A DNA stretch of 64,000 bases from Bidens hawaiensis (taxonomy: Eukaryota > Streptophyta > Magnoliopsida > Asterales > Asteraceae). Both the position numbers and the translations under genes were made by a program. Numbering within the stretch: the first letter of the stretch is position 1; the number at the start of each line of letters is the position of its first letter. The notes under the pieces are model-generated. The model had not been told where the DNA came from and ran no database searches. It worked only from the letters and a program-made list of their open reading frames with translations. Of this stretch, positions 41,995 to 52,656 are shown in pieces. Where the stretch lies: NCBI GenBank assembly GCA_021521415.1, contig JAIQDT010002061.1, positions 62,001 to 126,000 of the forward strand, read 5' to 3'.

Positions 41995-44163
41995 TGTGAC
42001 ACCCCACACTTTGACGTTAACTCCGTTAACACATACTTCGTTATCATAAACATTCAGGCATAACATTTACATTTTACACGAGTCACACACGAGTCCGTCT
42101 ATACGCGTTGGTGATTAATGTCAACCGGATATGTTAAATAATTTGGATATAATTGCTATGTGCTTGTTACTAGGGATGAGATCGGGACCGTACCCGTACC
42201 TATACCCGAAAGTACCCGTACCTAAAATCAGTAAATCTTGGTACCCATACCCGTACCCGAATTATATGATACGGGTACAGGTACTTTGGGTACAATACTC
42301 GCTTTGATACCTCTTTGTTCTTTTAAAAAAAAATCTCCACTAAACTAGGTATTGGTAACGGTACAATACGATAATCAATTATCTATAATACCAAAACCGT
42401 AATACCACAACCAAAACATAATACCAAAACTAAAGATGAAACAAATTAGCCATAATATAAAATTCATTCCCTTTTCATTTTCTTAGTTTATTGATTCCTC
42501 AATTTCTATAGAAAAGCATGAGAGAAAGTTAATCCATGTTATTTAATTATATAAACAATTACACATATACGTTCTAATGAAATAAAAATATACTAATACA
42601 CAATATATGAATATACACATATAAATTGAGAATGAACTTATTCAAGTTTTGAAAATCCCGTTTGAAAGCTAAGTCATAAGTGTTGGAAACATAATAAAAA
42701 CCCCTACATATTCTAAACGGGTACTAGTACCCGTTATACTCGTACTTGTACCCGTACCTATAATCAGTAAATTTGCGTACCCATACCCGTACCCAAAAGA
42801 CATGTACAGGTACAGATACGGGTACAGGTACGGGTATTAAACAGATACGGGTACAGGTATTTAGAAAAAAAAGCTCATCCCTACTTGTTACATGCCTTGA
42901 TACATTATGCTTGCTTAACATATGCATCTTGGAGGGAAGAACTCCATTCTACGCGACGCTCAGGGGACCGTTCATATGCGAATTTTGTTATAAATCGTTT
43001 TTGAAACCCTAATCTCACCACAAACCACTTCAACTGTTTTGGGATGAGTTCTTTGGCGATTTGAGTGTGTGTGACTGACTAGAAGGCTTAGATTTAATCA
43101 ATATCATCGAATAATCATCCTTGTAAGTGTTAATCGTTAAAGCGTCGGTTACATGCTTTTATCTCATGTTTCTTAATGAAGAATCCTAGATGATACGGAA
43201 GCTTTTCTGTAATATGAGTGCTATATGATGATTTGCGATGTTGTATAATCATTTGTTGATGGATTAGAACATTAGGGTTGTCGTAAAGATGAATTTTGCA
43301 TGAGTTTTGCTTAGATTAGAATTGTAATGGCTATAACTTGATGATAGATGACTGTTTTTGATCGATTCTAGATGCTAGGTTATAGTACTTCGAGTCTAGT
43401 TTTCGGAAAACTAGGGTTTGTAATTTTGGACATGTTCTTGATAGTTTTTCTAATTTTAAAGATTGCATGTCAAAACTGATTCGGGAAATCATTTTTTGGT
43501 CTTACTTACCGACATACTAACTTGTTAATAACAAGACCATATAGGTTGGTTCCATTTCTGGGACTTGGTGTTTTGAGTTGGGAAGTTAACTCAATTGGAA
43601 TTGCTTGATTTAATTAAGTATTGTGGTCTAACCAAGTCTAGATATTTTGTTGTGCACTGTGATGAACTGCATGCACCTATTTGTAATAACTGAACTTTTG
43701 TAATTTTTGTGAAATTAGGAAAAATATAAAAAAAAGTTTTGGTAAATATAACTCGTGTATTCTACTGTGGTAAAAATTCTAGAACTTATTTCCACCGTAT
43801 GCATAGATAATTAAATCCGTTTCCACATGTTATAATCTTTCTCGTAAACTATATGATCAAAATTTGAGTTATGTGATAAATATTTCTTTGTTTGATCGTT
43901 TTGTATATAGATGCATGTCAGAATACCTTAATACTATTGACATTTATGTTATCACCAACGTGTCATCTGGTCATGCTAGTGTACATGTGTGGAGATTTTT
44001 TTTATAATTAGTCGTCATAGTGTAGTGATTCTATCCTTCCCGTACGTGAGTCTAGGATCATGTGTTGTTGAACATATTCTCATAATTTAACACTTGTACT
44101 AGGTAACGATTAGACGATTATATTCTTACTTGTTAAGCTTTTCATGAAAAACCTTTTACACAC
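41995..44163 (+). mobile_element. Possible old gypsy LTR, broken by hAT and Tat-B
   Basis: TGTGACACCCCACAC at 41995 resembles a gypsy LTR start. The sequence after the hAT insertion and after Tat-B (for example ACCCTGTGTTGACATTTGAG at 56055) resembles the 3' portion of family C (TTTGTGTTGACAAAC at 19800). No far end or duplication was found, so this is tentative. Confidence 0.35.
42171..42883. mobile_element. Non-autonomous hAT element, GTACC-rich family, copy 2
   Basis: 713 bp with ends TAGGGATGAG and CTCATCCCTA and a perfect 8-bp duplication CTTGTTAC (42163-42170, 42884-42891). GTACCCGTACC-type arrays lie inside both ends. There is no transposase, and the interior is AT-rich. Confidence 0.88.
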
Positions 44164-44168
44164 GTCAT
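44164..44168. repeat. Tat-B target-site duplication, left
   Basis: GTCAT directly before the LTR terminus TGTTTTGGAC. It matches 55582-55586. Confidence 0.88.
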
Positions 44169-45074
44169 TGTTTTGGACAAAAATCAGCTAAGGATCAAGT
44201 ATCCAAATCTGTTATGTGAGGTAAGGTGCTAACGCGATAATGAAAAGTGTATGAGCGTAATATCGGTGAACACAATGGTTTGATCACGAGGGAAAAAGCC
44301 CTTAATCACGATAGTCTTACCGCGGTCAAAACTTATCGAGGTAATCGTTGGTAAAATAACTCCGGTCAAGGATTAATAGGATAATCTTTGGTCGAAGCAG
44401 TTTAGTCAATGATCAACAAGGTAAGCTTTGGTTGATGAGTATATGATTATCGTGGTCTCCGGCACAAAAAATCCCCGGATGGTGAAAACTATCACCGTCA
44501 AGTTTATTAAAGAATAACATGTGATTACAAGTATTTGTGGAGTATATGATCGAGATTACAAAGAAAGCTAGTGTGTAGAGAGAGTATTTGCTTCTGCTCT
44601 AGAGTGTGTGTAAGTACATGTGTCTTATCCTACTCGATCATAACTCGTTTAAATAAGATAACAATAATAACAATATCTCCTAATTACACAGAAGTCTTCC
44701 ACTTAGCCGCTCCACGATCTTTGACCACGTGCCAATAACCCTCTAGTAGCGATATAAGCGGTAGACCAAGTCTAGCTACCGTTGTTGTTATTTAAACATC
44801 AATCTTCTAGAGAATTCGTCCATAATCAGCTATGTTGAATTAGGATCCTGGATCCACGTTCTAGCTATAGGATGTCCCGTGAGGATAACTCGTACAAGTA
44901 CGTCTTAAACTTGCTACACCTGTCTAACACATCACCATACTAAATGCAATCATTAGTAAACAAGTAATACCGAGGATCGTCGATCCTTTATATCCTGATA
45001 TAAATTTCAAGGATAAACTATCCAAAAGATAGTCAAGGATAAATGATCCTCAGTGTAAAATTCAAGGCCTAACA
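44169..45074 (-). mobile_element. Tat-B 3' LTR (left)
   Basis: 906 bp. On the minus strand it begins TGTTAGGCC and ends CCAAAACA. It is about 98% identical by eye to 54678-55581, with one two-base AG indel. Confidence 0.9.
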
Positions 45075-45092
45075 ATTGCCCCCAAAATGGCG
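45075..45092 (-). other. Tat-B polypurine tract
   Basis: The minus-strand purine-rich TTTTGGGGGCAATTG lies directly before the TGTTAGG start of the left LTR. Confidence 0.75.
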
Positions 45093-45208
45093 GGTGATTG
45101 TGTGAAACAGCTATCATTTTGAAATTCAAACCTGCTGTGATAACTGATAGATGGGATAGTTTTGCCAGAATATTTACCATTTAGCCCTCAAGGTTAATTA
45201 TAACCGTC

Positions 45209-45214
45209 TATATA
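45209..45214 (+). promoter_or_regulatory. Possible TATA box of Tat-B antisense gene
   Basis: TATATA lies about 90 bases before the ATG of the antisense gene. The spacing resembles that of aORF1 in Tat-A. Confidence 0.45.
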
Positions 45215-45300
45215 TGCCGCCCTATATCTTTGATTATAAACACGCCTTCATCCGACGCATCAGGTATCCTCCTAATCCTTCTTTCTTATTTTCTTTAATC

Positions 45301-45900
45301 ATGTCTGTTGCTTCCTCTTCATCTTCTCTGGCCCCTTCTAAACCTTCCGAACAGTCCTCCGGTGGTTCCGAGCTAACCGAAATGGAACCCCAATGTTTTC
45401 TCACAAACCCATCTTCTGAAATCTGTAAGCTTACGGATCCCGAGGTCGAAGATTTTCATACATTGTTTCCTTCAAAAACCCTGTTTCGACCCTACGAATC
45501 CAGCATTAGATGCGATGTTTACTCCAAGGTTTGGGTCTGCTTTCTGGCAACTCCTTTTCTTATCGGCTATAAATACCCTTTTCCGCCTTTTACCCAAAGT
45601 TTTTTCGATTCCGCCGGCATATCTTACATACAAGCTATGCCGATGATATGGAGGGTTCTTAGCACTATCGAAAGAATCATCAAGGAGGAAAAAATCGATT
45701 TTGGCCTTCCGGAGTTGTCGTAGTTGTACACACTCACTACCTTCGGTTCTGCCCGTTTCATCTTCAAATCCAATCCCCGACAGCCCCATCCGATCTCAAA
45801 AGCCACTTTAAATGATTTCGTGTGGAGGAATCAGTTTTTCTTTGTAAAACGTGACTCGATACCAGGGGAACTGATCTTCCTTCAACATGGGTCACGAAGG
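45301..45900 (+). pseudogene. Tat-B antisense gene (aORF2) exon 1, with internal stop
   Basis: On the plus strand, opposite to gag-pol, the frame starts at ATG 45301 (MSVASSSSS). It has a Ser-rich start followed by a globular region of the same general type as aORF1 exon 1. A TAG at 45721-45723 interrupts it after IDFGLPELS, and the same frame continues to about 45900, where a GTAGGA donor is possible. The gene occupies the same place as aORF1 in Tat-A: just inside the 3' LTR, pointing away from it. Function is unknown. Confidence 0.65.
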
Positions 45901-45980
45901 GTAGGATCCCGGATCCTTAAGGAATAGCAGGATCCTTTATTCTTCAATCTTTATCCTTGTGCTATTTTTGTTGTATGCAG

Positions 45981-46123
45981 TTGAGAACTTCGCTTCATTG
46001 AGCAAACTACCTGGGACAGAAGAGAAAGCAAAACGGTTCCTGAGCTGGATATCGAAGTTAGAACTTTTCAAGCTCGATTTGTTGAAGGCTTTTGTGATAT
46101 CCCCTCAAGTTCAAGCATGTCAA
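45981..46123 (+). pseudogene. aORF2 exon 2
   Basis: The acceptor TATGCAG ends at 45980 (an alternative AG ends at 45985 and keeps phase with exon 1). The GTAAGT donor starts at 46124. The exon encodes about 46 residues (ENFASLSKLPGTEEK...). Confidence 0.55.
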
Positions 46124-46190
46124 GTAAGTTAATAATTTTAAAGTAATTAGAATAAAATGGAACACTTATCTGTCGATTTTTCTTCCACAG

Positions 46191-46392
46191 GCACCAAGAA
46201 ATCTGGAAAGTCTTCCCTCAAGTTCTCCTAGACGACATTGATTGTATGGTGACTTCTCCCCCTGTCAAGAAGGAGGCTTCGAAGGCGGGCACCAGCTCTG
46301 AGCCCAAGACTGCAACAACCCGGGCCAAGTCCGCTGCTTCCAAGAGGAAAAGATCTTCTGATCCTGAGACCCATTACGACACTGTCCTATCT
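46191..46392 (+). pseudogene. aORF2 exon 3: basic Ser/Lys-rich linker
   Basis: The acceptor TTCCACAG ends at 46190 and the GTAAGT donor starts at 46393. The open frame reads HQEIWKVFPQ... and then a Lys/Ser/Thr-rich segment with AASKRKR, a possible nuclear localisation signal. The phase from exon 2 does not fit with the obvious sites, so a frameshift is likely. Confidence 0.55.
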
Positions 46393-46469
46393 GTAAGTAT
46401 CCTGTATCCTGAAATTCAGACTTGTAGGAACCAGTATCCTTTTGATTTTGAATATTTTTTTGTGTACAG

Positions 46470-46907
46470 GCCATGAATGCTTTTAAAGAGCACTATGAAA
46501 AAATCATTGGCCAAATGAGTGACAAGCTGTCGGGGTTAGGAAAAGTTGTGGTTGCCAAGGATAAGGCCATAATCCAACTCTCCAAGGAAAAGAAACTGTT
46601 GGAGGATCAGTTATCCTTAGCCGAAGCCCAACGTCAAGAGGTAGTGGAGCAGGCGACTGATGAAGCAAAGGTGTGGGCTTCCAGGTCAGTTTTCCAGGCG
46701 CGAATCAAGATGGCGAAGGAGGCCGGTGATCCTGCTTTCGACAAGTCGGCCTGGGATGTGGAGAAATGGAAGGCTGCTCTTGACGACCTTGGTGGCGAGG
46801 ACGGTGATGACATGGTTGGGAACACCGAGGCTGGGACCAGTGGCGTTAAGGAGGCAGTTGAAGCCGGCAAGGGGGAAGGTGATGCTGTGGTTGAAAACGC
46901 GGCTTAA
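46470..46907 (+). pseudogene. aORF2 exon 4: coiled coil and acidic tail
   Basis: The acceptor GTACAG ends at 46469 and TAA is at 46905-46907. The phase fits exon 3. About 145 residues form a coiled coil (Lys/Glu/Leu/Gln-rich) with a Gly/Glu/Asp/Ala-rich tail. The layout parallels exons 6-7 of aORF1 but is much shorter. Confidence 0.65.
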
Positions 46908-48459
46908 GTGGGCGATGAAGGATATTAAAGACAAGGCCCGAGCCCACTTTTTTTTATTTTGTGATGATGTTTTTATGAACAATTTCTATGGTTTGTAACA
47001 AACAATAGTATTTAGGATAAAGGATCTATGATCCTTAAGACAATCTGCGGGGGTGACAAAGGTGGAGGGATCCTCTGTTTGTGGGGATGAAGCCTTTGTT
47101 GCCCCTGTTTTTAATTTTCCTGCACTTTAGAATTATTAGTAACTTTCACTTAACCGGATGGATGGTCCATCTTTTCGTATGGTGAAATCCGGGTTAAGGA
47201 TTTTGGATAAGTCCTTGGGGCTTATTCTAATTAATATATAAATCTTTTGACTATTTACTTGTTATTTATTTTCAAAAACTTGTTGAATATAAGTTTAGCA
47301 TTGTTAATAGTTTGACAAATATTTTTAGGTAAAAGGTTTTTAGGATAAAAGATCCTTAAAAATCGTTTAGAATAGAATATCCTTAAGGAAAAAATATTTA
47401 GAAAAGAATATCCTTAAATCCTAAATTTTAGGATAAGACATCTTTAATAGTTGGTAAAATTTATAAAAGAGAATTTCCTTGAAGGACAAATTTTAGAATA
47501 AAGTATCCCGAAAATAGCTAAAGATTTTAGTAATCAAATAACTTTAATTGAATAGCCTTTCCTGTTGGAATATCCAAATTTATTGCAACAAATATCATAC
47601 TTAAGTTAATCAATAAAGATCATACCAGAAGGCCTAGATAGACCTAAGTTACCATAAGTATTGAACTCTCAATGTTCCTTACAAGAGTAGCTTTAGGATC
47701 CGGGATCCTTAGTTTCTTGATCTTTAGTAAGAACTTAGAAAATTCACTGCAAATAATTCACATTATTAACTGGGATCAAACCCATTAAACTGGGGACAAA
47801 CCCAACAAATATTCTGGGGACAAGCCCGTGCAACTGGGGACAAGCCTATGTAATCTGGGGACAAGCTCGTGCAACTGGGGACAAGCCCATAAAAATAAAC
47901 TGGGGACAAGCCCAATAAGCTGGGGACAAGCCCATAGATATGGATGTTAACTGGGGACTCGCCCGAACCAGGATTTAGCCCAAACGTGAGATAACGTGAA
48001 AACGTTATAAACCGGCGGTATGGTACGTCTACCATAATTCGTAGGATCTTCCATATAGCCAGAGACAACGAAATTTTCAGCCACTAAGCGTACGCTGGTC
48101 CCGCTGCCCCGAACTGTATGTTGGATAGCGTGCAACTGGCGATCGTGAGAAAGGTGAAAACCTTTAAACCTTAGGGGATATGACCATCGGGGGTCATATC
48201 CAAACGTGGGCAAGGCCAAGGGAAATAGTAAAGTACCTTAAATGCAAATGAGAGGTGGCCAACCTCTTGAACATCAAATGAATCACTACAAACCTGCATG
48301 GTTACTCAAAACTTGAAAAAGATAAAGTGTTAAGAATATATTATCCTTAAATTAATAATAATAATTTAAAAAGAATAATAGATCAGAAAGATGTTAACGC
48401 TTTAAGGATCCTAGATCCTTTTTCTGGATAATATATCCTCTCAGGATAGTGGATCCTGA
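46908..48459. other. Tat-B spacer between antisense gene and pol
   Basis: This stretch has no supported coding region. It is unusually rich in GGATCC/AGGATC words, many paired as short inverted repeats (for example AAGGATCTATGATCCTTAAG at 47021-47040), and contains the CTGGGGACAAGCCC array. Confidence 0.65.
47765..47960. repeat. CTGGGGACAAGCCC tandem array
   Basis: About nine units of 17-25 bases have the core CTGGGGACAAGCCC (first unit variant GGGATCAAACCC, last CTGGGGACTCGCCC). The array lies in the Tat-B spacer downstream of integrase. Confidence 0.8.
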
Positions 48460-49815
48460 TCAGAAAAAATATTTCTTGAGGTGGATGGCAATCCATGCTC
48501 TTGGTAACCTGTTGCCTTCCATTGTGAGCAAATGATATGTCCCCTTTCCTGCTTCCAACTCAATTTGATAAGGTCCTTCCCATTTGGGCGCTAGTTTTCC
48601 ATCAGCTGGATTTGTTGTGTTTTGGAAGGCTTTCCTCAATACTAGATCTCCTTCTTGAAATCTTCTGACTCTGATATTTTTGTTATATGCCCCAGCTACC
48701 CTTTGTTGATAAGTTGCCATTCTGATTTTTGCTAGATCTCTGAGTTCTTCTATAGTATCCAAGTCTTCAAGAAGGATTTCTTCATTGGCTTTAGGATCAC
48801 GGATGCTGGTTCTCGCAGTAGGAACCACCATTTCTGTGGGAATTACTGCTTCTGATCCAAACACCAAAGAAAAGGGTGTCTAGCCTGCTGCATTTTTGGG
48901 TGTAGTTCTGTCTGCCCAAAGAACATAAGGAAGTTCTTCAGCCCATTTTCCCTTCTTGGATCCTAGCTTCTTCTTTAGATTGTTGATGATGATTTTGTTG
49001 CTAGACTCTGCTTGACCATTGGCTTGAGGGTGAACTGGAGTATAAGTAATCATTTTGATGCCCCAACTGTCACAAAAGTTAGTGGTTCTTTTCCCGATAA
49101 ACTGGGAACCATTGTCACACACAATTTCAGCGGGAATACCAAATCTAGTTATAATATTTCGTTTAATAAAAGATATTACTTACCTTTCTCGGACTTGTAC
49201 AAATGCTTCTGCCTCAATCCATTTGGAGAAGTAGTCAATCATAGCAAGCATAAAGACCTTTCCACCTGCTGCTTTTGGTAGTTTTCCTACAATATCCATA
49301 CCCCATTTCATGAAAGGCCATGAGGAGGATATAGGATATAGAGGCTCCGCTGGTTGATGAAGGCTATTCGCGTGTCTTTAACAAGCATCACATTTCCTTG
49401 AATACTCCACTGCATCCTTCTTCATTGTTGGCCAGAAGTATCCAGTTCTAAGTATTCTAGAAAATAATGCTCTTCCACCCGTGTGATTGCCGCAATCTCC
49501 TTCGTGAAAGTCCTTGAGTACTTCTTGGATCTCAGGATCCTCAATGCATCTCAAATATGGTCCTGCAAGAGATTTTCTATATACCATTTCATTTAACAAA
49601 ATATATTGGGATACCTTAAGTTTAAAGGACTTGGGATTTTCTGTGGCTGGAATTTCTCCGGTCTGAATGTAGTTCTTGATAGGGTGGATCCATGATCCTT
49701 TATTATTTGAGGATAAAGGATCCCAGAGCACGATTTCTTTATCATTCGTTATCTCTCCAACTTCCTGTTCTCTTATTGCTGGCGAGAGAATGTGGATTAT
49801 TGGGATTTTCAAATC
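48460..49815 (-). pseudogene. Tat-B integrase
   Basis: Same frame. The zinc-binding part includes HEGDCGNHTGG and CDAC. The DDE core has MDIVGKLP (Asp), CDNGSQF (Asp) and ANGQAESSNK (Glu). The C-terminus reads LVLRKAFQ and ends KKYFF with a TGA at 48460-48462, the presumed natural end. Internal stops are TAA 49378-49380, TAA 49180-49182 and TAG 48880-48882. Confidence 0.88.
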
Positions 49816-51741
49816 TTAAGGAATCTTCAAAGATGATGCTAAGTTTGCTAAGGCATCTGCCCCAGCGTTTTCTTCCCTCAGTACCTGTGTAATACTAAAT
49901 ATTTCGAAGGATTTCGACAATTCCTTCACAACATCTAAATATTTCATTAGTTTCTCACCTTTAACAGCATACGAGCCGTTAAAGTGGTTAGTTATCAATA
50001 AAGAATCTACATTAACTTGAAGGTACCTGATCCTCATGCTTTTGGCTAATTGCAAACCTTCGATTAAAGCCTCGTACTCTGCTTCATTGTTTGTTGCCTG
50101 GAACTCACAAGCTATGGACTGGGGTAATATGTCCCCCTGTGGCGATTTCAGTAGAATCCCTAATCCTGTTCCTCTCACGTTGGATGCTCCATCTGTGAAG
50201 AGCATCCAAGGATCTTTGGTCTTATCCAATTGTTGGACTTCCATGTCAGCTTCTTTTTGTAGATCACTAGTGAAATCAGCCACAAAGTCCGCTAGCGCTT
50301 GAGACTTGATTGCTGTTCTCGGCTCGTATTGGATATCATATGTACTTAACTTTACAGCCCACTTAGCCATTCTACCTGACAACTCTGATTTTCTAAGAAC
50401 ATTCTTTACAGGATAGTTAGTTCTCAAAATAATGGGGTGAGTTTAAAAATAATGTCTCAGTTTAGTGGAAGCCATAATAAGTGCAAGAATTAGCTTTTCT
50501 AAATGAGAATACATGGACTCCGCATCTAGAAGACTTTTACTTACATAGTATACAGGATGTTGTTCACCTTCATGATCCTTTACCAAGACGGCACTCACCG
50601 CATTTCCTGAGACAGCAAGATATAGATACAAGGATTCTCCATCCACAGGCTTCATTAGGGCTGGAGCTGAGGATAAGTAATCCTTTAGGGTTGTAAGCGC
50701 AGCTTCATGCTTTTCAGTCCACTCAAATTTCTTGTTTTTTCTAAGGATATCATAGAAGAAGTCTTTGCACTTCTCGGAGGATCTTGATATGAATCTATTC
50801 AAAGCCGCTATTCTTCCGGTGAGTCTCTGGACGTCTTTGGCATTCGCAGGAGACTTGAGAATGACAATGGCTTCGATCTGCTCCGGGCTTGCTTCAATTC
50901 CTCTCTTTGTGACCATATATCCCAGAAACTTTCCAGCCTTAACACCGAAGTGGCATTTGGACGGATTTAGTTTCATGTTATAATGGTCAAGGATATTGAA
51001 TGCTTCCTCAAGGTCTCTGAGGTGATCCTCAGCCTTCTTCGATTTTACTACCATATCGTCTATGTATACCTCCATAGTCTTGCTCAATTGGTCCTTGAAC
51101 ATCATGTTGACTAGTCTTTGGTACGTCGCTCTTGCATTTCTTAGTCCAAACGGCATAGCAGTATAACAATATATGCCGGTTGGAGTCATGAATGCTGTAT
51201 CCTCTTGATCAGATGGTTCCATCTGAATTTGTTGGAATCCAGAGGAAGCGTCCATAAAGGTGAGCATTTAATGTCCAGCCGTTGCATCCACCATGACATC
51301 TATATGTGGTAATGGGAAAGGATCCTTGGGGCATGCCTTGTTTAAATCCGTGAAATCGACACACACCCTCCACTTTCCATTCTTTTTTGAAACAATGACC
51401 ACATTAGCTAGCCATCGAGGATATTGAACCTCTCTGATCATACCGGCCTTAAGAAGTTTTTCAACTTCTTGTATGATCTTGTTCCTCTCAGGAGCGAATT
51501 TTCTTCGCTTCTGATGGACGGGTTTTACAGATAAATCAAGGCCGAGTTTATGAGTGATTACCTCTTTTGAAATACCTGTCATGTCTGAGTGCTTGAAGGA
51601 AAAAGTAGATCTTCGCCCTAAGAAGGATATTATATCCTCTTCGATCTTGCTGGGGATACTGGATCCTAGGAACACTTTTATTTCTGGATCTTCGGGGTCC
51701 AACGACACTTCTTTGAGGTCTTTCTCCCAAGCTTCCAGCAC
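49816..51741 (-). pseudogene. Tat-B reverse transcriptase and RNase H
   Basis: Same frame. The RT includes CVDFTDLNKACPKD, MPFGLRNA and the catalytic YIDD (about 51055-51066). The RNase H includes FTDGASNVRGTG (about 50190-50225) and the downstream TNNEAEYEAL. In-frame TAA stops occur at 51268-51270, 50443-50445 and 49816-49818. All recognisable catalytic residues are kept. Confidence 0.88.
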
Positions 51742-52656
51742 GTCCCTAGGATGTTGCTATAGTTGCTATGCTATAGTTTGCTTGGATGTTGGCTTCATTG
51801 ATGAAGAGTAATAGTTCCTAGCCTCCGCTTGGTCACCCACTATCTTCACAACTCCCCAAGGAGTAGGTAGCTTGATGCATTGGTGATAAGTTAAAGCTAC
51901 AGCCTTCATTCCATGGAGCCAAGGCCTACCTAAAATAACATTGCAACAGGAAAGGTTATCTATAACACAAAATTTTTGGTATGAATTCAACCATTCGATA
52001 TAAATTGGGAGGTTGATGTCCCCCAATGTCTTCTTGGTTTCACCACTGAAACCGACTAGCACCGATGTTCTAGGGATGATTTCTGAATCCGGGATGTTCA
52101 TCTTTTTGAGGCCATCATGTTGGATAATGTTGACCGAGCTTCCACCGTCCACTAGGATCCTGCGTACATAATGGTTAGAAATAAATAAAGTAATAATCAA
52201 ACCGTCATGATGAGGATCCTGAATTTTCAGCTTGTCTTCCTCATCGAAGAAGATTCTTTTGTCCGTTGTTAATGTGGTTGACACTATTGGATGATCCCCG
52301 TTATCCATCTTGATCTCCTTGGTGAATCTTTTTGCTGCAGAGAAAGAAGTTCTACATATGTCTGAACCTCCCGAGATGAAATTAACTGCTCGCACATCTA
52401 GCTTGTCCTGTTGGGGATCCTGGATCCTTGAATTGAAAAAGATTCTCTGGTCAGTCACTCGAGTAGTGGGGATGAGTGGTCTTCTCTCATTATCCAACTC
52501 GAATTCTTCTACGAGACTTTCTTCAATGGCATAAGGATCTCTAAACAATTCGTAGTCTCTGGAGACAAAGTTGATCACATGGGCATCCGGTGGCGGTGGT
52601 GTTGCTTTCTGTGGAAGATCTTCAAGATCCTGGATCTTGGATTTCTTCATTCCCAA
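51742..52656 (-). pseudogene. Tat-B aspartic protease region
   Basis: Same frame as gag. The protease active site is in VDGGSSVNII (Asp codon 52147-52149), with a C-terminal GRPWLHGM motif typical of Tat proteases. Two TAG stops close together (51766-51768 and 51757-51759) separate it from RT. Confidence 0.85.
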
